A stretch of 10,324 nucleotides of DNA, taken from assembly GCA_002887195.1 (NCBI GenBank), contig PJAB01002136.1, positions 1 through 10,324 of the forward strand, written 5' to 3'. The number at the start of each line of letters is the position of its first letter. Within the stretch, counting starts at the first letter, position 1. Source of the DNA: Chrysochromulina parva. Lineage: Eukaryota; Haptophyta; Prymnesiales; Chrysochromulinaceae. A program made the position numbers and the translations under genes. Shown in pieces: positions 1 through 6,026 of the stretch. Under the pieces are notes generated by a model that worked only from the letters and a program-made list of their open reading frames with translations, ran no database searches and was not told where the DNA came from.

Positions 1-2
1 AT

Positions 3-176
3 CTCCTCAATCAATGGGACGGCATGACGCGCACCGAGCGGCGCACGCGCAGCACGATCAAGCAGGTGGTTGGCACTGTCGAGACGGCGATGCTCAACGT
101 CGCCATGGCGCTGACCGATGGGATGCTCACGGGCGCAGGAGGGGGCGGGGATGGAGAAGAGGAGGAGGCGAGCTAA
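3..176 (+). CDS. C-terminal end of an unidentified protein (5' partial)
   Basis: An open frame enters from the left edge (frame 3) and ends at TAA 174-176, giving about 57 residues. The visible part is a basic, Thr/Arg-rich helix-like stretch (TRTERRTRSTIKQVV), an amphipathic segment (ETAMLNVAMALTDGML), then a glycine run and an acidic GDGEEEEAS tail. I chose this frame over the overlapping frame-2 ORF (14-220) because its composition is protein-like, whereas frame 2 is His/Arg/Gly-rich low-complexity translation typical of a shadow frame in GC-rich DNA. I do not recognise the family, and too little is present to assign a function. It could be the last exon of a longer, intron-bearing gene. 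Confidence is moderate that it is coding and nil as to role. Confidence 0.5.
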   Translation, partial: LLNQWDGMTRTERRTRSTIKQVVGTVETAMLNVAMALTDGMLTGAGGGGDGEEEEAS

Positions 177-521
177 AATGGAGCCAACATACAACCGCAG
201 GAGCTCGAGAAGCACAATGAAGGATAACCACATACATCCAATCCATGCATACATCCAGAATGCAGAGACCTGTACAGCGCTACAGCCCCCATGACAGCCA
301 CAAGGAACCATACAAGAGTACAATTTCACATGAAACTACATGTAAGAACGAGTGAGTGGTTTTGAGCGGTTGCTGACATGGTGAAGTGCTGGTGTTCGAT
401 TCGAATGAATACAATGTAGCTGGCGGCCCCTCGAAGCATTTGCATGCCGTGATGCGCAGAATTCGCCGTTGCAAAATAATTCGAGAGAGGCCAATGTCCA
501 AGTGGCTGCCCAGCCCCTGCA
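177..521. other. Intergenic spacer between two + strand genes
   Basis: About 345 bp with no convincing gene. It is visibly less GC-rich than the flanking coding DNA. It must hold the 3' UTR and polyadenylation signals of the upstream gene and the promoter and 5' UTR of the PG-rich repeat gene. A short direct repeat CATACATCCA occurs at 231-240 and 248-257. Minus-strand ORFs crossing this region (for example 326-880) run antisense to the PG-rich repeat gene and are not credible. No TATA box or conserved AATAAA could be identified with confidence. Confidence 0.5.
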
Positions 522-1709
522 ATGCCGCACCTCCCGTTCAGCTCCAACTTCGCATCGTACACCGTCACCGATGAGCGCGGCGCGTGCGCGACGCACGACG
601 CTGACGGACGCATCGTCATGCAGCCCGCTTCGCCCTTCGAAACACGGGCCGCCTTTGCATCCCACGACACGCTCGTGAAGACACGGGCGACGGCGATCCA
701 CGATCTTGACCATTCGCTGCCGTACAACGGAACTAATCGTCCGATTCGCCGCAACACAACGTTCCAGGGCGTCTTGGAAGGCCCCGCGCGCGCCTCATCG
801 CAGGGCAAACAAGGTGCGCAGGGCAATTTGCACCTTCCGAGACGCCCTGCAACCCATGATGCCTCGGCCTTCTGCGGCACGATTGGGCACCTTCACGATA
901 GCGTTCGTGTGGGCTACACGCGCTCGGCGCGCCCGAAGCTCGCGACTGTGCTGTCGGGCGAGGCGCTGGTCATCTATTCGGATGGCCCGACCTATGCCAC
1001 ACCCGCGCCGGGCGACTATGAGCCATTCGCGCACCTGTCATCGACGCGCCAAGCACCACAGCCGCGCTGGCGGCCGAAGGCTGACTACCCGACTGCGGCG
1101 CCCAAAGTTCATCCGGGCTCCCTGTGTACCTCGCTCGAGCCGCGGCGCCCAAAGTTCATCGGCGACGCGCGCGCACCCGATCAGTGGCATGACAGCCGCT
1201 CCGGTAGCCTGGCACACACGAGCAACCAACCACGACTCGTCGACACGACGCCGTTGTGGAATCACGCGGGCGTCGCGGACGCCACCCCCGGGCCGGGGGC
1301 GTACGAGATCTCGATCAGCGACTTCGCCCCGCGCCCTCGCTCAATGCACGGCTCGCAGCCCGGCGCTCTCTACGCAGCATCGCTGGCCACGCGTCTCGAC
1401 GGTTACGGCAGGGAGCATGCGTCCGTGCGCGGGAGCACCTCGTGCTTTGGCTCGAGCGCGCGCTCCAACATCCGCATGACGCTCGTCAACTTGCGCGGGG
1501 AGAAGCTCGACTACACCCGCACGCCCGGCGGCGCCATGTACAGCCCACTCCCAAACGACACACGTGTGTACATGGTCCACAAAGGGAGCCGCGAGAGCCG
1601 CGACCAGCTGCTCGGTCAGCCGCGGTTCACCAAGGAGGCCGCACTCAAGGGCAGCCAGTTCATCAGCATGTCGCAGGTGGGCTCATATTCGGGTCAAAAA
1701 GCGCACTAA
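522..1709 (+). CDS. Sperm-tail PG-rich repeat (SHIPPO/ODF3-like) protein
   Basis: A 395-residue basic protein rich in Pro, Ser, Arg and Gly. The family-defining Thr-Pro-x-Pro-Gly-x-Tyr motif appears as TPAPGDYEPF at residues 160-169 and TPGPGAYEI at 255-263, with a degenerate third, TPGGAMYSPL, at 334-343. Segments between motifs have Ser/Arg/Pro-rich spacers, as in ODF3/SHIPPO1-type proteins. Known members bind or line microtubules in axonemes or the cell cortex, so a flagellar or cytoskeletal microtubule role is inferred. The start at 522 is the first Met of the open frame. An alternative is Met33, but the N-terminal 32 residues look protein-like. The stop TAA is at 1707-1709. A CAG|GTGGG just before the end (around 1672-1680) could be a splice donor that would change the last about 11 residues. 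Only two good motifs are present, fewer than in many homologues. No introns are evident. Confidence 0.8.
   Translation: MPHLPFSSNFASYTVTDERGACATHDADGRIVMQPASPFETRAAFASHDTLVKTRATAIHDLDHSLPYNGTNRPIRRNTTFQGVLEGPARASSQGKQGAQGNLHLPRRPATHDASAFCGTIGHLHDSVRVGYTRSARPKLATVLSGEALVIYSDGPTYATPAPGDYEPFAHLSSTRQAPQPRWRPKADYPTAAPKVHPGSLCTSLEPRRPKFIGDARAPDQWHDSRSGSLAHTSNQPRLVDTTPLWNHAGVADATPGPGAYEISISDFAPRPRSMHGSQPGALYAASLATRLDGYGREHASVRGSTSCFGSSARSNIRMTLVNLRGEKLDYTRTPGGAMYSPLPNDTRVYMVHKGSRESRDQLLGQPRFTKEAALKGSQFISMSQVGSYSGQKAH
1095..1160 (+). repeat. 19-bp direct repeat inside the PG-rich repeat gene
   Basis: GCGGCGCCCAAAGTTCATC occurs perfectly at 1095-1113 and 1142-1160, offset by 47 bp. Because 47 is not a multiple of three, the copies are read in different frames (AAPKVH, then RRPKFIG), yet the gene stays open across both. 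Sequence between and around the copies does not match, so this is not a full tandem unit. Confidence 0.85.
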
Positions 1710-1850
1710 AATGTGTGGGTGGAAGGACGAAAAACTTTTCTTCACACTCATCTAAGGTGTGTGTATTCTGAGCAGGCAGTAACAGTGCCGTCGCCCCGGT
1801 GTCGCGTCTGTCGTGTTAACGTTCACACTCACAGCATCCACGTGGTCGCG
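1710..1850 (+). promoter_or_regulatory. Compact intergenic region, probable promoter of the NO66-like gene
   Basis: Only 141 bp separate the stop of the PG-rich repeat gene from the chosen ATG of the next gene, so the terminator of one and the promoter of the other must share it. It contains AAAAACTTTTC at 1730-1740, flanked by GTGTG/CACAC-type stretches. The same 11-mer recurs in inverse orientation (GAAAAGTTTTT, 5970-5980) just upstream of the gene starting at 6027. No TATA box is obvious. Regulatory function is inferred from position only. Confidence 0.35.
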
Positions 1851-4186
1851 ATGCCGAAGCCATCGCCGATCTTGCCCGCCCCGGCGCCGAAGCCAAAGAA
1901 GCCAAAGAAGGAGCTCAAGCGCTCGCGGGACGAAGACTATGAGGAGGCGCCACCCCCAGGGCTAGTGGCGGCACCGTCCGCCGTGACATCCTCACCATCC
2001 GGCGATGCCGCCGCCGCCGCTGCTCCCAAGGGCAAGAAGAAGAAGGCACATCAGCAGCTGCAGCAGGATAAGGAGCCGTCCTCCACCGATCGTGCCTGGG
2101 GTATCGAGACCGCGCCGGAAATCTCCGAGATGCTCGAGACAGTCACCGACGACCGCGCCTTCATTGGCCAGACGGGCCCGGAGATCGCCTCGATGCCCGA
2201 CCGTTCCGACAAGGCGCTAAAGTTTCTCGCGTGGCTCGTCGGGCCGGTGAGTGCGGAGACGTTCCTAAAGGAGATCTACGGCCGACGGCCGCTGCACGTG
2301 GCGCGCTCCGATCGCACCTACTACGACGGCTGGTTCTCGCGCGCCGAGATGGAGCGCCAAATCCGTGAGGGAGGGATGCGCTGGACGGACGAGGTGGACG
2401 CTGCGCGGTATGAAGGGGGCGTGCGCACGACGCACAACGGCGAAGGGATCGCGACGCCCGAGGAGGTGTGGAAGCGCTACGCCGAGGGCTGCTCCATCCG
2501 CTTCTCGTGGCCCCAGCGTCGGTCGGACCCTCTATGGAGGATGCTCTCTCAGCTTGAGGAGCTCTTCGGGTGTATGGCGGGCGCGAATGCGTACCTCACG
2601 CCGGCGGGCAGCCAGGGGTTCGCACCGCACTGGGACGACATCGACGCGCTCGTGCTGCAGCTCGAGGGCACCAAGGAGTGGCGTGTCTACGCCCCCCGCA
2701 CCTCCGATGAGGCGCTGCCGCGCTTCTCGAGCCCCAATCTGCTCCCCGACGAGCTCGGCCGCCTGATCGGGCAGGTGACCTTGCGTCCCGGCGACCTGCT
2801 GTACCTTCCACGTGGCTTCGTGCACCAGGCGGCCGCGCAGACGCACCCGTCGCTCCACGTCACCGCCTCACTCGGTCGTCAGCACACGTGGAGAGATCTC
2901 CTCGAGTTCGGCGTCTTCGGTGCCATGGAATCCCTGACGGTGGCCCAGCCGAGTTGGCGCGAAACTCTTCCACCTGACCTCTTCGATCGGATTGGGCTGC
3001 TGCATGCCAACGACGAGGAGGGCGACGCCGCCGCCGCTGCTGCCCACGCCGCCGCCACCGCCGCCGAGGACGCCGCGAATGGCCACCTGCCTTTCGACCC
3101 AGCGGAGCTCGAGCGTGCGAGAGTCGCATTTGGGCTGCCCCCTGCAGGTAACTGCCACTGATGGCCACTGATTGCCACTGATGGCCACTGATTGCCACTG
3201 ATGGCCATTGATGGCCACTGATGGCCATTGATGGCCACTGATGGCCATTGATTGCCACTGATGGCCTCTGATGGCCATTGATTGCCTCTGATTGCCACTG
3301 ATGAGTCGCCTTTGGGCTGCCCCCTGCAGGTAATTGCCATTGATGGCCACTGATGGCCACTGATGGCCATTGATTGCCACTGATGGCCATTGATTGCCAC
3401 TGATGAGTCGCATTTGGGCTGCCCCCTGCAGGTAATGGCCACTGATGGCAACTGATGGCCACTGATGGCCACTGATTGCCACTGATGAGTCGCCTTTGGG
3501 CTGCCCCTTGCAGGCGCGGCGCCGGAGGTGACGGAGCACGCGCTGCGCCGAGCGGCTATTCAGGCGCGCCTGCGTGCAATGCTGCACGACCTTGTCGAGC
3601 ACATGCCGCTCGATGGTATGGCCGATATGTTCTGCTGCCAGCGTTACATTCATGAGCGCCTACCGATCGCACACGCGCCCGCCGACGCGTCGCGCCTGCC
3701 GGCTTCGCCGGAGGAGGTGACTTTCGCGAGCAAGATTCGGCTCACCTGATTGCCTCTGATTGCCGCTGATTGCCGCTGATTGCCGCAATCAGGTGACCCT
3801 CGCGAGCAAGATTCGGCTCACCTGATTGCCTCTGATTGACGCTGATTGCCGCTGATTGCCGTAATCAGGTGACCCTCGCAAGCAAGATTCGGCTCACCAC
3901 CCGACGCGTCGCGCGCCTAGCAGTCGAGGGAGGCGGCGCGGACGGCCTCGAGGTCGCCGCCCTGTACCACAGCGCCCAGAACACGCGCATCTACCGCGAG
4001 AGGGATGAGCCCGATAAGATTGATTTTGCCATCGAGGCGGCGCCCGCGCTCGAGCACGTGCTCGCGTCGTACCCCAAGTTTGTGAGCGTCGCCAAGCTTC
4101 CCTGCGACTCGGACGCTCAGCGACTCGACGTGGCGCGCGCGCTCGCTGAGGTCGGGTGCGTGCTAGTCAAAACCGGCGAGTCGTAG
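1851..4186 (+). CDS. NO66/MINA53-like JmjC ribosomal oxygenase, three exons
   Basis: Predicted exons are 1851-3147, 3514-3716 and 3869-4186 (stop TAG), joining in frame to 605 residues, close to human NO66. This family is Fe(II)/2-oxoglutarate-dependent and hydroxylates histidine in ribosomal proteins (NO66: uL2; MINA53: uL15), mostly in the nucleolus. Residues 1-70 are Lys/Pro/Ala-rich with KKPKK and KGKKKK nuclear-localisation-like clusters. The cupin core holds the metal ligands H260-x-D262 (APHWDDIDAL) and H325 (GFVHQAA). K275, in LEGTKEWRVY, lies 15 residues after H260, the spacing of the co-substrate lysine in NO66, and N246 is 14 before it. A poly-Ala insert spans roughly 390-410. Exons 2 and 3 supply the helical dimerisation part and a winged-helix-like end (SKIRLTTRRVARL, LPCDSDAQRLDVA). 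Without splicing, the frame stops at 3159-3161, before this region. An in-frame Met at 1713 exists, but the Lys-rich start at 1851 is more typical. Exon joins are predicted from frame and homology, not from transcripts. Confidence 0.85.
3121..3513 (+). repeat. Higher-order repeat: 27-bp exon edge plus decamer arrays
   Basis: Four copies of a 27-bp element (GAGTCGC-A/C-TTTGGG...TGCAG) lie at 3121-3147 (the true exon end), 3303-3329, 3405-3431 and 3487-3513. They differ only at an A/C position and one C/T near the end. Between them are spacers of 155, 75 and 55 bp, each laid out identically: a 9-bp GTAAxTGCC-type head, then 14, 6 or 4 full decamers (consensus ACTGATGGCC/ACTGATTGCC, with ATTGAT and TCTGAT variants), then ACTGAT. 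Copy-to-copy distances (182, 102, 82) therefore differ by exact multiples of ten. This is minisatellite-style expansion by whole decamers. Confidence 0.95.
3148..3513 (+). other. Predicted intron 1 of the NO66-like gene, made of repeats
   Basis: The donor is CAG|GTAACT at 3147/3148 and the acceptor CCCCTTGCAG at 3504-3513; length is 366 nt, inserted in phase 1. After splicing the codon G|GC encodes Gly and reading continues GAAPEVTEHALRR. Because 366 is a multiple of three, both flanking exons lie in the same window frame, but a TGA at 3159-3161 closes the retained form. The whole intron consists of decamers plus three further copies of the last 27 bp of exon 1. The last branch-site-like CTGAT places its A about 28 nt before the acceptor AG, a normal spacing. 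Confidence 0.8.
3717..3868 (+). other. Predicted intron 2 of the NO66-like gene (two 76-bp units)
   Basis: The donor is GAG|GTGACT at 3716/3717 and the acceptor AATCAG|GTGACC at 3868/3869; length is 152 nt, phase 0. Splicing joins ...SPEE to VTLASKIRLTTRR, which restores the conserved C-terminal domain. Without it the frame closes at 3747-3749. The intron contains a second potential junction, AATCAG|GTGACC at 3792/3793, so it can also be viewed as two back-to-back 76-nt introns. The donor GTGAC is weaker than the GTAA of intron 1. CTGAT branch-site-like motifs lie about 14 and 24 nt before each AG. Confidence 0.75.
3717..3898 (+). repeat. Tandem 76-bp duplication plus partial third copy
   Basis: Copy 1 (3717-3792) and copy 2 (3793-3868) match at 72 of 76 positions. 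The first 30 bp of the unit recurs a third time at 3869-3898 as genuine exon 3 (V-T-L-A-S-K-I-R-L-T). Each unit is 30 bp of exon-like sequence followed by four CTGATTGCC-type repeats at ten-base spacing and a (G)CAATCAG or GTAATCAG end. The repeated word is the same as the decamer of intron 1. In copy 1, TCACCTGATTGC (3742-3753) and GCAATCAGGTGA (3785-3796) are perfect 12-bp inverted repeats; copy 2 has one mismatch. Confidence 0.95.
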
Positions 4187-4676
4187 CACAGGAGACGAGT
4201 CCAGAGAGCTCCCGACCTCGTCACATGCATGTACTCGAGTACACGGAAGATAGAGATCAGTCCCGGTTCATAATAGGGGGGTGGGTCGCAGGGTGGGGCT
4301 GAAGTAGGGCTGAAGTAGGGCTGAAGTGTGACGCCTCGGGTCCGGTACGGAGAGGTGCTCTGGGTAACTGGAGAATAATTGGAGTCTCGCCGCGAAAGCG
4401 CCGAAATGGACCGAAATGGGCGCGTTACGTTATGGCCGCTTGACGCTTGAGTACGGCTGCTTCGCTGTCGCTCCGGACTTGATGGGCGCGCGCGCGCTCG
4501 AGCCGCCCCCGCCGCTCCGCGCGCGGGGCGCCCGACATTTTCACGGAACAGAGATCATCATACTGTAACAGGGGGGCCCTGACGTGTGATCAGACGCCTC
4601 GGGTCCCGTGCGGGGTGGATGGAGCGCCTACACGGGCGCTCCTCACGACGCTCGACGTTGCTGAGGCAGAGGACGA
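4187..4676. other. Intergenic spacer with short repeats
   Basis: About 490 bp without a gene, between two + strand genes. It holds an 11-bp tandem array, GGGCTGAAGTA, three times at 4296-4327 (the last copy 10 of 11), and a perfect 14-bp direct repeat GACGCCTCGGGTCC at 4330-4343 and 4593-4606, each followed by GTRCGG-like sequence. There is also a CCGAAATGG doublet near 4403-4420 and a GC-only patch around 4485-4530. The second 14-mer copy lies about 70 bp upstream of the next ATG. Promoter elements cannot be placed reliably. Confidence 0.6.
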
Positions 4677-5855
4677 ATGCCCAAGCCTCCACCCGAGCCG
4701 CCACCGCCGCCGCCTGAGGTCAAGGTGGTGCAGATCAAATGCGTGCCGTGGAAGACGATGGACTTCCAGCTCGAGGTACAGCTGCCGTATTTGTCGATCG
4801 CCGAGCTCGAGACCTTCATCAAGGCACGGCATGGCGACCCGATCGACAATCTCGTGCTCTTCAAAGATGACCCGCGCGACCCAGCAAACAAGCTCGCGGC
4901 CGCGTCTGAGGAGAAGCTGGACAAGGTGGGCACGGCCATCTTCTACGACTACTACCCGCCGCACGACCCGTTCTGCAACCGGCCAACCGCGCCCGAGGTG
5001 TACGCCGCCAACCCGTTGATCAAGACGTCGTGCACCCAGGAGTACGAGGGCCAGGTGATCAAGGGTGTGGTGTACTTCTCTCCGGAAGGGTTCTGGAAGA
5101 ACACGTCGCCGTGCGTGGTCACGCCCGACATCGTGCCCTGGTCCAAGGCCCTCGATGACGATCCATACACGGCCAAGATCAAGGCGGCCAAGGCAGCGGC
5201 CGAGGCGGCGCGCATTGCGGAGGAGGCGGCGGCGGTGAAGGCGGCGGCGGATGCGGAGGCGGCGCGGCTGTTGGCGCTCAAGGAGGAGCGTGCGGCCAAA
5301 CGGAAAGCCAAGAAGGAAGAAGCGAAGCGCATCGCCGCCGAGGCGAAGGCGGCGGCGGAGGAGGCGGCGCGCATTGAGGCGGAGAAGGCGAGGGAGGCGG
5401 CTGAGGCGGCGGCCAAGGCGGAGCAGGAGCGGCTGGTAGCGGAGGCACTCGCGCGCGGCGAGAAGCCGCCCGAGCCGAAGGTGGAGAAGCCTCGCCCCCC
5501 CATGCCCGAGGGCCCCATACCGCCCCGTGTCAAGGGCGCCGCACGTTCTGTCTTCCTCGGCCCGACGTCCAAAGAGTACTTTGGGCTCAGCACACTCACA
5601 AAGGACTTCCCGTACGCTTTGGTGCCCAAGGAGATGATCCTGTCCGAGATCAAGGAGAAGGGCAAGATCTCAGACATGTACGTGCTCAAGGCCGATGTCG
5701 AGGCGTACGACGGCGCCGACGGCCAAATCCTCTTCTGTATGGACCGCGATGAGGTTTATTCGGACGAGGGCATGGTGTGGTGCGCCAAGGAGGCCGAGAA
5801 GATCAACTTCATGGCGTCCATCGCGCAGGGCAACGGGCTGCCACCGCCCATGTGA
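4677..5855 (+). CDS. Pro-rich / Ala-Lys-Glu coiled-coil protein, function unknown
   Basis: A 392-residue protein with an intact single-exon frame (ATG 4677, TGA 5853-5855). There are four regions. Residues 1-14 are PPPEPPPPPP-type low complexity. Residues 15-95 look like a compact alpha/beta domain, possibly ubiquitin-like (KVVQIKCVPWKTMDFQLEVQ ... FKDDPRDP ... VGTAIFYDYYPP). Residues about 160-262 are a long Ala/Glu/Lys/Arg helix, predicted coiled coil. After a Pro-rich linker (KPPEPKVEKPRPP) comes a C-terminal block, 278-392, with ordered composition (GPTSKEYFGLSTLTKDFPYA, WCAKEAEKINFM). The flanking domains are too well composed for random sequence, so this is a real gene, but I do not recognise the family. 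The architecture recalls flagella-associated scaffolds, and an axonemal neighbour lies nearby, but that is weak inference. The minus-strand ORF 4952-5689 is a Ser/Ala-rich shadow. Confidence 0.75.
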   Translation: MPKPPPEPPPPPPEVKVVQIKCVPWKTMDFQLEVQLPYLSIAELETFIKARHGDPIDNLVLFKDDPRDPANKLAAASEEKLDKVGTAIFYDYYPPHDPFCNRPTAPEVYAANPLIKTSCTQEYEGQVIKGVVYFSPEGFWKNTSPCVVTPDIVPWSKALDDDPYTAKIKAAKAAAEAARIAEEAAAVKAAADAEAARLLALKEERAAKRKAKKEEAKRIAAEAKAAAEEAARIEAEKAREAAEAAAKAEQERLVAEALARGEKPPEPKVEKPRPPMPEGPIPPRVKGAARSVFLGPTSKEYFGLSTLTKDFPYALVPKEMILSEIKEKGKISDMYVLKADVEAYDGADGQILFCMDRDEVYSDEGMVWCAKEAEKINFMASIAQGNGLPPPM

Positions 5856-6026
5856 GAGTGTCTTTTCCCGGCGGGTAGCGCTTGCACGTAAGTCTGAGAT
5901 CACGATTTATGCATTGAACCATTGTGTGGACACACACAAGAAGGACCCGTGGTGTTCCGGGGGGGTCTCGAAAAGTTTTTGACGAACTTGTGTGTTCACA
6001 CCTCCCGACTCGCGAGGCCTCCGATC
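5856..6026 (+). promoter_or_regulatory. Short intergenic region, probable promoter of the adenylate-forming-like gene
   Basis: 171 bp between the stop at 5855 and the chosen ATG at 6027. It contains a TGTGTGGACACACACA near-palindrome at 5925-5940 and GAAAAGTTTTT at 5970-5980, the inverse of the 11-mer upstream of the NO66-like gene, here 47 bp before the ATG. In-frame upstream Met codons (5922) exist but would add a poor-quality Gly/Thr/His-rich extension. Regulatory function is inferred from position. Confidence 0.3.

Noticed and set aside
326..880. Minus-strand ORF of 184 aa
   Set aside because: It is antisense to the start of the PG-rich repeat gene and its 5' spacer, has no recognisable domain, and is one of several overlapping shadows.
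3148..3513. A CRISPR-like array in the NO66-like gene
   Set aside because: The four 27-bp copies are separated by unequal spacers that are all the same decamer repeat, not unique spacers, and they lie within a eukaryotic gene with proper splice signals.
2860..3653. Three overlapping minus-strand ORFs of about 200-260 aa with repeats such as HQWPSVAISG
   Set aside because: They are translations of the decamer array on the wrong strand; a ten-base repeat without stops keeps all three frames open. They overlap the conserved NO66 coding exons and carry no domain.
3148..4186. NO66-like gene as a pseudogene split into three ORFs
   Set aside because: All breaks coincide with canonical GT...AG boundaries whose removal restores frame and the conserved C-terminal domain, so introns explain them better than decay.
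4952..5689. Minus-strand ORF of 245 aa, Ser/Ala-rich
   Set aside because: It is the complement of the coiled-coil region; GC-rich Ala/Lys/Glu codons read backwards give Ser/Ala/Leu runs. The + strand frame has globular flanking domains.
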